64,000 nt of DNA, from positions 372,001-436,000 of the forward strand of contig NZ_JAHLEF010000001.1 in NCBI RefSeq assembly GCF_018861755.1. Reading direction: 5' to 3'. Shown piece by piece: positions 19,299 through 27,855 of this stretch; the first letter of the stretch is position 1, and each line of letters starts with the position of its first letter. The position numbers were made by a program, and so were the translations under genes. Source of the stretch: Clostridium sp. CF012 (lineage in GTDB: Bacteria; Bacillota; Clostridia; Clostridiales; Clostridiaceae). The notes under the pieces were generated by a model that saw only the letters and a list, made by a program, of their open reading frames with translations, had not been told where the DNA came from and made no database searches.

Positions 19299-20157
19299 AT
19301 CTAGCTCTAACATTCTCTAGTATTCTTAATGCATCCTGCGGTAATTTATTTGATTGAACCATCATAGCAGTTCCAGCTTCTACAAGAAGATTATATTTAG
19401 TATATTCCATGATTTCCTCAGCTATATCTGCATCTCTTATATCACTTTCAGCGAATTGTATTTTATCTGAAATCTCTATTGTAGAATTATAATTACCTTC
19501 CAATCTACTGCATAGGGCTCCAAATTTACTTCTAGCAGCTATGATAACATCAATGGCATCGTCTACAATACCTAGAGATTTATCTACATCATTTACATCT
19601 ACAGTAACTACATCTGGGTTACCTGCTACACCTGCGACTGTAAGTCCCAATCCTTTAGATGACATATCTAGCCTTGGAATATCTATCTTTTCCCCCACGT
19701 TTGCTCCTGACACAGTTTTTATAGTAACAGTGCCATTATTATCTCCCCCAACTAAAAGGTTTACCCCGTTAAATTGAGTATTATCTGCCATGTCCTTTGC
19801 GCCCTGAATCATTTGATTTATATCCTTTTGAATAACTTCTCTATCCTCAGGCGTTGTAATTCCTCTAGATTGTACTAATAGTTCTCTAATTTTTTGCAAG
19901 TTATCAGTGATACCTTCAAGACCACCTTGTGCCGTTTGAATCAAGCTAATTCCATTTTGACTATTTCTAGCCGCCATTTGAAGTCCTCTTATTTGCATTC
20001 TAAGTCTCTCACTTTGAGCCATTGCACTAGGATTATCTTTGGAGCTATTTATTTTAATACCAGTAGATATTTGACCTAATGAATTACTTTGCTTAATAAG
20101 ATTCTTACTATATTCTCTATATATATTTAATGATGCAATATTCTTGTTTAATCTCAT
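19297..20157 (-). CDS. Divergent flagellin or flagellin-like filament protein
   Basis: The protein is about 286 residues from the ATG at 20157. It has flagellin N- and C-terminal helical domains: SSKDNPSAMAQSERLRMQIRGLQMAARNSQNGISLIQTAQGGLEGI and, at the end, AESDIRDADIAEEIMEYTKYNLLVEAG with a terminal LRILENVRAR. It lacks the MIINHNMNAM start of the main flagellins, so it is probably a minor or alternative filament subunit. The start is set by GGAG about 9 nt upstream; a longer frame to 20187 has no ribosome site. It has its own sigma-28 promoter and terminator. Confidence 0.88.
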   Translation of the reverse strand: MRLNKNIASLNIYREYSKNLIKQSNSLGQISTGIKINSSKDNPSAMAQSERLRMQIRGLQMAARNSQNGISLIQTAQGGLEGITDNLQKIRELLVQSRGITTPEDREVIQKDINQMIQGAKDMADNTQFNGVNLLVGGDNNGTVTIKTVSGANVGEKIDIPRLDMSSKGLGLTVAGVAGNPDVVTVDVNDVDKSLGIVDDAIDVIIAARSKFGALCSRLEGNYNSTIEISDKIQFAESDIRDADIAEEIMEYTKYNLLVEAGTAMMVQSNKLPQDALRILENVRAR

Positions 20158-20199
20158 AAAATCAACTCCATTATTTTTTTTATTCACTATCTAATTAAT

Positions 20200-20226
20200 A
20201 TATCGTATATACTAAGTTTAACTTTA
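20200..20226 (-). promoter_or_regulatory. Sigma-28 promoter of the divergent flagellin
   Basis: Minus strand TAAA, a 15-bp spacer, then TACGATAT. This fits the flagellar sigma-28 (SigD/FliA) form TAAA-N15-GCCGATAA. It lies 43 bp before the preferred ATG. The -10 octamer is identical to that before the main flagellin at 46544. Confidence 0.82.
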
Positions 20227-20290
20227 AGGATTCTTACCCACTATTTTAACGAATGTATTTTTTGTAACCCTTCACTATAATCCAAGTACA

Positions 20291-20632
20291 CTAAAAAACA
20301 ATTATATCCAAAGGATACATTCTGATGCAGCTTTCAAAAGAAGCGATGGCATCCATTTCTGATATTCTACCACTCGTAAGGTTTCTATATAACATATACA
20401 GCTTTAAATGAAGATCTGGATTTAAATTCTTAGCTTCCACCATTTTTTCAAATATTACATTCTCAAGTGAAATCTTACTGTCCGAATTAAGGATACTAGA
20501 AACAAATGTTTGTAGTTCTCCAATTTTCATTTTCAAATGTGGCTCAAAGCAAAGAGCGTTTATTTCCTCTAATTCATTAATAATTTTCTCTATTTCTTCT
20601 AATTGAATTGAAACTCCATTACTACTACTCAA
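20291..20632 (-). CDS. Small hypothetical protein near flagellin
   Basis: The 113-residue protein appears all helical, with an acidic N-terminal stretch (QLEEIEKIINELEEINALCFEPHLKMKI) and no signal or membrane segment. I do not recognise the family. It starts with TTG at 20632; AGGTGAT about 8 nt upstream supports this uncommon start. It sits between the yjfB-type gene and the divergent flagellin and is probably co-transcribed from the sigma-28 promoter at 20967. A chaperone-like role is only a guess from size and place. Confidence 0.7.
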   Translation of the reverse strand: MSSSNGVSIQLEEIEKIINELEEINALCFEPHLKMKIGELQTFVSSILNSDSKISLENVIFEKMVEAKNLNPDLHLKLYMLYRNLTSGRISEMDAIASFESCIRMYPLDIIVF

Positions 20633-20741
20633 ATAATATCACCTCACTTTGGTTAAGCCAAAATGAACACCTGCAACTACTACTGTAGTTTCTGATGCCC
20701 ACTCTAATGCTTTCCCGTGTTCTGTTCTTCTCTTTTTTCGT

Positions 20742-20921
20742 CTACGCCCTTGTATCCAAATGTTGTCCTAGATTAGGGTCTATTGCAACATTCTTTATCA
20801 TTTGTGCCATTTGAGTAGCAGTTTCCTTACCATTATCCATTACAATTTTCATTACTGCAATACCAGCTGATTCTTGTACTCTCGATTGACTCATTGCCAT
20901 TGATAACGCACCTATATCCAT
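20742..20921 (-). CDS. YjfB-type putative motility protein
   Basis: This 59-codon gene starts at ATG 20921 with GGAAGTG just upstream. It encodes a protein beginning MDIGALSMAMSQSRVQESAG and continuing through AVMKIVMDNGKETATQMAQM, then a short tail with NLGQHLD. This is the pattern of the YjfB putative motility family, whose members lie in sigma-28 regulons in Bacillus and Clostridium. Its molecular role is unknown. A strong sigma-28 promoter lies 46 bp upstream. The 110 bp after it hold no further gene before the 113-aa frame. Confidence 0.82.
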   Translation of the reverse strand: MDIGALSMAMSQSRVQESAGIAVMKIVMDNGKETATQMAQMIKNVAIDPNLGQHLDTRA

Positions 20922-20966
20922 TTGTTCACTTCCTATAATTATTCATTTAAAAACCTTGCTAATCTA

Positions 20967-20993
20967 TTATCGACATATATTAGCAAAACTTTA
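20967..20993 (-). promoter_or_regulatory. Sigma-28 promoter of the YjfB-type gene
   Basis: Minus strand TAAA, a 15-bp spacer, then GTCGATAA, seven of eight positions matching GCCGATAA. It lies between the end of the sugar epimerase gene and the small motility gene and would put that gene in the late flagellar class. Confidence 0.82.
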
Positions 20994-20997
20994 TATC

Positions 20998-21025
20998 CAT
21001 CATCTGCTCAAATAGCTATTTCTAT
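20998..21025 (-). pseudogene. Fragment like the first codons of pseG
   Basis: Minus strand reads KIEIAI-stop-ADDG, matching the first codons of the intact pseG copy at 23034 (KIGIRADGG), with one stop. A second such fragment lies at 30803-30830. It follows directly after the epimerase gene and ends next to the sigma-28 promoter. It is likely a recombination scar; the match is short. Confidence 0.4.
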
Positions 21026-21029
21026 TTTA

Positions 21030-22037
21030 TCATTTAAATAGTTTTGTATTTTTTATCCACTGTTCTGTCTCTTCTATTCCCTGCTCTAGCGTAAACTTTG
21101 GCTTCCAATCCATAAGTTCTTTAGCCTTATTATAGTTACATTTAAGTTTCATAATTTCACTTTGTGGATGAATGTGTTTTACATGATTTATTTTAACTCT
21201 TTCCTTTGTTATAATCTCTGCAAGTTCGTTAACAGTAACATCCCTACCAGTGCCTGCATTTACTAATTCACCATTAACCTCTTGTGAGTAACCTGTCATA
21301 ACAACAAACCTAGCACAATCCTTAACATAAAGTAAATCTCTTGTCTGCTTCCCACTTCCATATATATTTATATCTCTTTCATGAAGTGAATTATTTATAA
21401 ATATAGCAACAACTCCGCCTTCTCCACCAGTCTTTTGAAAAGGTCCATAAGTATTAAAAGGTCTTATAACTACCGTTGGAAGCTTATAGGCATTATAATA
21501 TGATAATACCATGTTTTCAGCTGCTATTTTACTTCCACCATAGGGTGATACAGGTTTTGTAGGATGATTTTCATCTATTCCACTATCATCTGCTGCATCA
21601 TAAACCATGCAGGTACTCATAAATACAACTTTACATGGATAAGTATCCTCCTTAGAATCTAAAACCCATCCATCTCCATCCATACTTCCATTTTTACCAA
21701 ACATCTGAATCTTAGCTTTTTCAAGTATATTGAAAGTACCAACAGTATCATTGAAAAAAGTAGTTCTTGGATCATCTATACTATCTTGCACATTTATTGA
21801 TGCTGCAAGATGATATATTACATCAAATTTCTCTTTAAAAATGTCATCCAAAGTCTTTTGGCTTTGTATATCTCCTTTTATAAATCTAAAACTATTATTC
21901 CCTACAAACTCTTCTATATTTTCAAGTCCTCCATTGGACAAATTATCAAATGCAGTTATTCTATGACCATCCTCTAATAGTCTTTTAACCACCCAGCGGC
22001 CTATAAATCCTGCGCCTCCAGTTACAAGTATGTTCAT
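21030..22037 (-). CDS. NAD-dependent sugar-nucleotide epimerase/dehydratase
   Basis: The 335-residue protein belongs to the extended short-chain dehydrogenase family. It has the NAD motif GGAGFIG near residue 7 and the YxxxK pair in VSPYGGSKIAAENM, plus NTYGPFQKTGGEGGVV and a UDP-sugar type C-terminus (TLEQGIEETEQWI). It probably acts as a UDP-sugar 4-epimerase or dehydratase in the flagellin glycan pathway; the exact substrate cannot be read from sequence. It is the last gene of the minus-strand set pseB-like, methyltransferase, pseG-like, epimerase. A decayed partial copy lies at 31838-32181 and 33487-33523. Confidence 0.85.
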   Translation of the reverse strand: MNILVTGGAGFIGRWVVKRLLEDGHRITAFDNLSNGGLENIEEFVGNNSFRFIKGDIQSQKTLDDIFKEKFDVIYHLAASINVQDSIDDPRTTFFNDTVGTFNILEKAKIQMFGKNGSMDGDGWVLDSKEDTYPCKVVFMSTCMVYDAADDSGIDENHPTKPVSPYGGSKIAAENMVLSYYNAYKLPTVVIRPFNTYGPFQKTGGEGGVVAIFINNSLHERDINIYGSGKQTRDLLYVKDCARFVVMTGYSQEVNGELVNAGTGRDVTVNELAEIITKERVKINHVKHIHPQSEIMKLKCNYNKAKELMDWKPKFTLEQGIEETEQWIKNTKLFK

Positions 22038-22038
22038 A

Positions 22039-23052
22039 CTAACACTCCTCCAAAATTAATTTTTTCACTATTTTGTTTACACCATTTCCATCAATAGCTT
22101 CTTTAGCTCTTGCATACATTTCATTTCTTTTTCCATAATCATTACATAAAGCGTTTAACTCTCTTACAAATGTATCTTTATCTAATTGATTGTACCATCC
22201 TATATTTTTTATTAATCCCATTTTGCTCATCTTATCAGCTATTCCTTGTTGATTGTTCGCAACCACTATGCCTAGCGTTGATATTCCGCAAGCTGTTAGT
22301 TCGTATAATGTACTGCCACAAGCTGAAATAGCTATATCACATTTTTGCATGACTTCGTACATATTAGCATTATAATAAAAATTAATATTTGTGTTTTCAA
22401 AGTTCTTCAAGGAGTTGTTTTTATCAAAAGAAGGTCCTACAACAACATGAAAGTTGTACTCTAGTGTTTTTACATATTCTAAAAGCTGTTCTGTAACGTG
22501 ATGCGGATCTCCTCCACCTACTGTTATCAGTATATCATTCGCTTTTTCCTTTATGTACTTTTGGGAAATCCCTCTAAATTCTTCTCGTAACATTATGTAA
22601 TCTGAACCTATAAGTAGCTTTGTATCAGTATTAACCTTATAATTAAAATCAACACCATCTAGATTTTGATTAATTAAAAAATCCACATTAAAATAATATA
22701 AATTCATATCGTCTATATATGCAGTTTTATTAAACATTTTTTTAGTCTCATCAAAATACTTTTCATCAATATCGTAACTATCAGTAATTAACAAATCTGC
22801 TTCTATATCTTTTAAATCAAGTAATACAAAATCCTCGCGTATTTTTTCAACTTCAAATCCACTTAATTTTACCTTTTCAATACCTACTCTATATCTATCA
22901 CTTAAAGGATTGTCAACCTTACATATATAAAAGACATCATGAATTTTAGATAATTCCTTTGCTAAAACCAAAGTTCGCATTATATGCCCCATGCCAATTT
23001 CAGCACCACCATCTGCTCTAATACCTATTTTCATTTTTAGATTAAAATTCAA
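22039..23052 (-). CDS. pseG: PseG-like UDP-sugar hydrolase
   Basis: The protein has the PseG N-terminus (MKIGIRADGGAEIGMGHIMR) and a GT-B type fold ending in the CDIAISACGSTLYELTACG region. PseG removes UDP from the 2,4-diacetamido trideoxy sugar before condensation with pyruvate by PseI. The frame opens at a TTG (23052). The conserved N-terminus begins at ATG 23034, but that ATG lacks an obvious ribosome site, whereas GAG lies about 10 nt before the TTG, so the start is unsettled. It is packed between a methyltransferase gene (6 bp) and the epimerase (1 bp). Confidence 0.85.
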   Translation of the reverse strand: MNFNLKMKIGIRADGGAEIGMGHIMRTLVLAKELSKIHDVFYICKVDNPLSDRYRVGIEKVKLSGFEVEKIREDFVLLDLKDIEADLLITDSYDIDEKYFDETKKMFNKTAYIDDMNLYYFNVDFLINQNLDGVDFNYKVNTDTKLLIGSDYIMLREEFRGISQKYIKEKANDILITVGGGDPHHVTEQLLEYVKTLEYNFHVVVGPSFDKNNSLKNFENTNINFYYNANMYEVMQKCDIAISACGSTLYELTACGISTLGIVVANNQQGIADKMSKMGLIKNIGWYNQLDKDTFVRELNALCNDYGKRNEMYARAKEAIDGNGVNKIVKKLILEEC

Positions 23053-23058
23053 TTGCTT

Positions 23059-23949
23059 TTACTCTAAAAACTTTGTTGCTATAATTGCATTTTGCGACAA
23101 TAAACAAGGTATTTCATCAATTATCGGATATGCAAGAAGACTTTCTTCTGAAAAATAAGCATTATTCTTTTTCACAATATCAGTTTTAGTAACAGGACAA
23201 CATAATGGATTTAAAACTTCCGAGTTTAAGTTTTTTTCAATAATTATTAGTCCAGTAGGATTTAATGGATTTGAGCATATGCCAAATAATTTATGTTCAA
23301 TAACATTATATCCAAGTTTTTTTGCTGTTGAATATAAATTAGTAACATATCCATGACTTAACATTCTTTCTTTCGACTCTTCGTTTGCAAATTCATAAGA
23401 TGGTTCTAATAATATTAAATATTTATTAGTTATACGATATAGTTCCATAAGTGCTTCTTTTTCTTTACCCCCATTAGGTTCAATTGAATGAGATGTATAT
23501 ACTATATCAATAGAATTATCTTTAAACGGTGTGCAAAATAAATCTCCTGTAAATAGTTCCACATTACTTATTTTTAAGTCATTTAAGAATTGCTTAGCAT
23601 ATTTTATTCTTGACCAAGATATATCAAACCCATAACATTTATTAGGTTTATTTTCTAATGAGAGAATCAATGGCGCTAATGTAGTCGCTTCTCCAATACC
23701 AACTTCTAATAATGAGTTATATTTGCCTAAATTACCAATGCATTGAGCAAGTTCAAAACAATATTTATTTGAAAATAACGAATCTTCCTTGTATGCCTTA
23801 CTGTATGTACCAGCTTGAAAATCATAGCTAATCATAATATCTTCAATGGAATTGTAATTATTCCCCTCTGTCTCTTTTAAATGTTTTATTATATTTGTAT
23901 TTTCTAAATACAATTGTTTAACTCTACTTAAAATTTTTAACTTATCCAT
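23059..23949 (-). CDS. SAM-dependent methyltransferase with C-terminal zinc-ribbon-like tail
   Basis: The 296-residue protein has a class I methyltransferase core: the SAM-binding LLEVGIGEATTLAPL, an acidic ELFTGDLFCTPFKDNSIDIVYTSHSIEP segment and a beta-strand end. The tail (LNPLCCPVTKTDIVK ... AYPIIDEIPCLL) looks like a Trm112-type domain. Placed in the glycan cluster, it may methylate the sugar or its carrier; the substrate is unknown. Confidence 0.78.
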   Translation of the reverse strand: MDKLKILSRVKQLYLENTNIIKHLKETEGNNYNSIEDIMISYDFQAGTYSKAYKEDSLFSNKYCFELAQCIGNLGKYNSLLEVGIGEATTLAPLILSLENKPNKCYGFDISWSRIKYAKQFLNDLKISNVELFTGDLFCTPFKDNSIDIVYTSHSIEPNGGKEKEALMELYRITNKYLILLEPSYEFANEESKERMLSHGYVTNLYSTAKKLGYNVIEHKLFGICSNPLNPTGLIIIEKNLNSEVLNPLCCPVTKTDIVKKNNAYFSEESLLAYPIIDEIPCLLSQNAIIATKFLE

Positions 23950-23977
23950 TTTTAATACTCCTTAATGTTTTTATTTT

Positions 23978-24994
23978 TTACACCAAACCTTCTTCCTTAA
24001 GTAGTGTTCTAACTTCCTCTTTACTTAAAATGTTTTTATCTGATGAATTATAGCTTTTAATTTCAACTTTTGTATGTTTTTCATAAAATTTATATAAATT
24101 CTCTAAATATGCTGATGGCAACACCGAATACATATCCCCTAAGTCAAAAGCAAATTCAGACTCTTCCTTAGTCATAAGTTCTTCAAATTTTCTTTCTCCA
24201 GCCCTAAGTCCAATGGTATGTAGCTTCACATCTTCTCTTTTTATATTAAGCTTTTTACAAGTTTCTTCAACCACTGCCTCTGCAAGATCATAAAGTTTAA
24301 TTACTGGCATTTTTAGAACAAAAACTTCTCCACCTACTGTATTCTCAGCAGCATCCATAATAAGCTTTACCGCTTGAGTTAAAGTCATCATAAATCTAGT
24401 CATTTCTGGATCAGTAACTGTAATCTTTCTATTTTTTTCAATTTGGGTTTTAAATAGTGGTATTACTGAACCCCTAGATCCCATGACATTTCCAAACCTA
24501 ACTGCAACAAATTTTGTTCTACAATTACCTTTGTTAAAGTTTGCTGCTTGTACTAATTTTTCTGCTAAAAGCTTTGTAGCTCCATAAGAATTTGCTGGAT
24601 TAATGGCTTTATCTGAACTTGTAAATACTACACACTCCACATTATTATGCATAGCTGCTTTTATTACATTTTCCATACCTACTATATTCGTTTTAATAGC
24701 TTCACTAGGATTATACTCACATGCCGGAACATGTTTCATAGCTGCTAAATTAAATACTACATCTATATTATTCATTGCTCTTTCTACCCTCTCATAATCT
24801 CGCACATCACCAATCAAAAATCTAAACTGTTTATGATCATTAATTTCATTTTCCATTATAAATTGTTTATATTCATCTCTGCTTAGTATTCTTATTACCT
24901 TTGGATCTTGTTTAACAAGTTCCTTTATAAGTCCATATCCTATAGTACCTGTCCCGCCAATTATAAGAATCTTTTTTCCTGTGTAATATCCCAT
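23978..24994 (-). CDS. PseB-like UDP-GlcNAc 4,6-dehydratase
   Basis: The 338-residue protein is of the FlaA1/CapD dehydratase group. It has the nucleotide motif GGTGTIG (about residue 13), the active-site set SSDKAINPANSYGATK (D128, K129, Y137, K141) and VRFGNVMGSRGSVIPLF. Such enzymes perform the first step of pseudaminic-type sugar synthesis or related 4,6-dehydrations. Its neighbours (pseG-like, pseI) favour a PseB role, though this is inference. A frameshifted partial copy lies at 31636-31815. A weak promoter candidate is at 25099. Confidence 0.85.
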   Translation of the reverse strand: MGYYTGKKILIIGGTGTIGYGLIKELVKQDPKVIRILSRDEYKQFIMENEINDHKQFRFLIGDVRDYERVERAMNNIDVVFNLAAMKHVPACEYNPSEAIKTNIVGMENVIKAAMHNNVECVVFTSSDKAINPANSYGATKLLAEKLVQAANFNKGNCRTKFVAVRFGNVMGSRGSVIPLFKTQIEKNRKITVTDPEMTRFMMTLTQAVKLIMDAAENTVGGEVFVLKMPVIKLYDLAEAVVEETCKKLNIKREDVKLHTIGLRAGERKFEELMTKEESEFAFDLGDMYSVLPSAYLENLYKFYEKHTKVEIKSYNSSDKNILSKEEVRTLLKEEGLV

Positions 24995-25098
24995 CGTAAT
25001 CCTCCAACTATAATCATTATTTAACTTTCAAATAAATGTAACTCCATTTTCCACACCATTTCTTCTTTCAATATTAAAACTCATTTTTTATGATATAT

Positions 25099-25125
25099 AT
25101 TATAATATTCGTGTAATTTCATCAA
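25099..25125 (-). promoter_or_regulatory. Weak sigma-A promoter candidate before the pseB-like gene
   Basis: Minus strand TTGATG, a 15-bp spacer, then TATAAT. The -10 is perfect, but the -35 and spacing are poor. It lies in the 190-bp gap between the broken pseI and the pseB-like gene, which holds no gene. Confidence 0.35.
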
Positions 25126-25186
25126 TAGTTTACACTTATTTAATAGATAACAAAATGATTAGTAGAATTAACCACTAATCACTGTA

Positions 25187-26215
25187 TTAATTGTATATTA
25201 ACTTGCACTCCATAGGCGTTCCTTTATTAATATCTTCTTTTGCCATTTTTCCAATTATGTCATTATAATATCCCGTATGCATTCCATACCCTAGTCTTAT
25301 AGATTTTACATTACTCTCTGTAAAAACTTCTCCTTTTTTAATGTCTTCAACAACAAATAATGACCTAGAAAATGCCCTACTATTTTTCGTTTTATCAGTT
25401 AAATCATAAGTAACAGTCCCTAAAGCCTTCTCAGTTTCTCTTATTGATTTTACCATAGCCTTAGTTCATCTGACTCTAAATAAAATGCCGCATCCGGTCC
25501 GCCATCCGCTCTACATAAAGTAAAATGTTTTTCTATAATCTTAACTCCAAGTGCTACAGCCGCAATAGGTACTGAAATACCTACTGTATGGTCTGATAAA
25601 CCTACCACCACATTAAATGTTTCTGCTAAATTAGGTATAGTTTTTAGATTCATATCTTCTAACGGTTCTGGATAGCTACTTGTGCATTTTTAAATCGCTA
25701 TTTGTTCATTTCCTACTCTTTTACATGCATCTATTCCTCTTGTATTTCACTTAATGTAGCAACTCCTGTTGCCAGAATCATAGGTTTTCCTTTTGATGCC
25801 ATAATCTCAAAAGAAGCTACTTTATATGCAGAGACACCATACCTTCAAGAAAATCAACTGCTGTTTTATCAAAAGGTGAAGGAAAACATATTAATCCTTC
25901 TTCTTCAACAATTTTTTTCAGTTTTGGCTGCCAGTCCCAAGGAGTGTATGCTTCCTTGTATAAATCATAAAGATTTCTATCGTCCCAAATAGTTCCTTGC
26001 TATATTTTAAAATATTCTTTGTCACAATCTATAGTTATAGTATTGGCTGTATATGTTTGGAGTTTAACAGCATCAACGCCTGCTTTCGTTGATTCTTTTA
26101 TAAGTTTTACTGCATTATCGAAACTTCCGTTATGGTTTGCTGAAAGTTCTGCTATAATAAATAACGGTTGCTCACTACCTGCTAATTTATTTGAAATTTT
26201 TATCATACTATTCAT
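25187..26215 (-). pseudogene. Broken pseudaminic/sialic acid synthase (second pseI copy)
   Basis: Three frame fragments (26215-26000, 25653-25450 and 25456-25187) align in order with the intact pseI at 34782-35849. The first stops at a TAG where the intact gene has ACA (KEYFKI-stop versus NEYFQITQG). The centre still spells AYTPWDWQPKLKKI but has deletions and frame shifts, and the C-terminal SAF-type domain is separate. The start overlaps the broken acetyltransferase gene. It cannot make a full enzyme. Confidence 0.9.
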
Positions 26216-26609
26216 AAACTAAAACCTCCATAAGTTGTTTATAATATTTAATATAATCATCACACTCCATCTTTTTATATCCCAATCTTTGAAAAACTTT
26301 TTGTGATTTTATATTATCATATTTAACATAGCCTACAAATTTACTTATTTCACGTTTTGTGTTCATTTCTAGTAGTCCCAACATTTCTATTGATAAATTA
26401 CGCCCTCTATAATCTTTATCTATACTATAGCTAATTATAGCTTCCTTATTTTTAATATCAATACTTACTTTACCTGCTGGAATACTTCCATAATAAAATA
26501 CAAATATATCAGTGGTATTAGAATTTAATTTGTTGTTAAACCACTTGATATGATCTTTATACTTTATCTCATTATTATCAAATGAATTTTCTCTTACTAT
26601 TTTATCATT
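26208..26609 (-). pseudogene. N-terminally truncated PseH-like acetyltransferase
   Basis: Minus strand gives NDKIVRENSFDNNEIKYKDHIKWFNNKL and then a GNAT fold with YSIDKDYRGRNLSIEML and KSQKVFQRLGYKKM, ending at a TAG at 26210. A TAA stands directly before the preserved part, so the first 30 or so residues and the start are gone. It is parallel to the intact gene at 30323-30793 and overlaps the start of the broken pseI by 8 bp, a remnant operon pair. Confidence 0.75.
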
Positions 26610-26640
26610 TTACCATCTAATAAAATATAACTTATGCTTT

Positions 26641-27010
26641 TTAATTCTTTATTAAAACTATCATATGTGAAAGTGTATTGAAATTATTTTCATTAAGTAT
26701 ATCTATAAACGATTAATAAACATATTATTATGTAGCACAGCTCTTGAAAAGAATAAATTAAGTCAATCACCATTGTATCAGTTAATTCTTTATCACAAGA
26801 AGCCATTCCTGTTAACAATAATCTAACAATACTATAATTTAATACTAAAATCATTAAAAAAATTATCATCTTTATATGGAAACATTCTTTGAAGCACTTC
26901 ATTAACTAAATTATTCAAAAATATATTCTCTATCCTTTATATATGGTTCATAATACTCTTTTGTTGCCACTTTGTAGTCTTTTATGCATTCCTCAATTTG
27001 AATTTCATCT
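26641..27010 (-). pseudogene. C-terminal remnant of a second fliB (flagellin lysine methylase)
   Basis: Read over two or three frame shifts, the minus strand yields YYEPYIKDREYIFE, then NNLVNEVLQRMFPYKDDN, then SIVRLLLTGMA and a final SHMIVLIKN-stop. These match in order the end of intact FliB (YYEPYMKEHEYMLENYLVNYV ... ALLIKN). The first two thirds of the gene are missing. It sits before the broken pseH/pseI pair, as intact fliB sits before intact pseI. Confidence 0.7.
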
Positions 27011-27013
27011 TAA

Positions 27014-27220
27014 ATGAGAGAAATATTTTTTCTTGCTTTTGAAGAGCTCCACGATGTAGAATTTTCAGAAGTTTTAAAAGTTATCCTAGCTATTTTACAA
27101 GAAACTTTGCAAGAATTGTTATTTTTATCTGATGAACAGACGGATAGCTTTATCCACACTTTTATTACAAAACTACCTAAATATATGGCAGAAAAATTTA
27201 CTTCTAAAAAGATAGCTTGA
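27014..27220 (+). CDS. Doubtful 68-codon frame, unrecognised
   Basis: This plus-strand frame reads MREIFFLAFEELHDVEF and is rich in Leu, Glu and Phe. It has no clear ribosome site, and I recognise no family. It sits among gene remnants and may be a piece of a lost gene rather than a working one. Confidence 0.25.
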   Translation: MREIFFLAFEELHDVEFSEVLKVILAILQETLQELLFLSDEQTDSFIHTFITKLPKYMAEKFTSKKIA

Positions 27221-27284
27221 AATCAAATATTTTTACTATTTTAAGCCACATTGCATTTATTGATAAGGTGTTGAAGCTATTTTT

Positions 27285-27301
27285 CTCCTGCGAAGTATGA
27301 G
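27285..27301 (+). repeat. Orphan IS end resembling the IS1634-like right end
   Basis: TGCGAAGTATGAG followed by TTAT nearly matches the right terminus of the IS at 33486 (TGCGGAGTATGAG, then TTAT). No transposase remains beside it. The surrounding 27221-27640 shows no other gene that I can support. Confidence 0.4.
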
Positions 27302-27644
27302 TTATCATTACAATACTTCAGCTTTAATTCGCATTTCTCTACAAGCATAAACAAAATGCCCACTTCTCCACTAACATAAAATGCATGTTATGGCGGTAGA
27401 TATATAACGGTAAATCGTTTGTATACAAGATTTTATAGATGTATGTTGGATAATATAGAATTTAATGCTTCAATTTGGTGAAATAGAAGGTTGCCATGAA
27501 GTGTTTTAAATTATATAATTAATCTCATGTAGTTTACAAAAATCAGGAAAGGGCGTGTTATGAATTCTCTAAGAAAAGGGTTAAATGGTTATATGGGCTC
27601 ACACAATGATTATTTACAATGAACTCTTATGTGTGGTTTGATAA

Positions 27645-27798
27645 ATGCCGCAATTTTAACTGAATAGTTCTATGATCGTATAATTACTCTTCCAATACAT
27701 CTAGGTATGAACAATGATGTTATAGAATCTGTAACAAAGGTTGTTGCTTATTATAGAAAGTATGGTGTTTTATCTCAAATAGCTTTTACAAGATAAAA
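27645..27798 (+). pseudogene. Possible C-terminal remnant of a DegT-type aminotransferase (pseC-like)
   Basis: Plus strand translation gives ITLPIHLGMNNDVIESVTKVVAYYRK and a TAA soon after, with a stop shortly upstream. The LPIHLGM...DV..V pattern resembles the end of DegT/DnrJ/EryC1 PLP aminotransferases such as PseC. It directly precedes the aldo/keto reductase cassette, where such an aminotransferase would be expected. The match is short and tentative. Confidence 0.4.
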
Positions 27799-27855
27799 TA
27801 TAGCTAATATTAATACAGTGATTAGAAAGTGTTTTGAAAAAGGAGAATAAGATAA

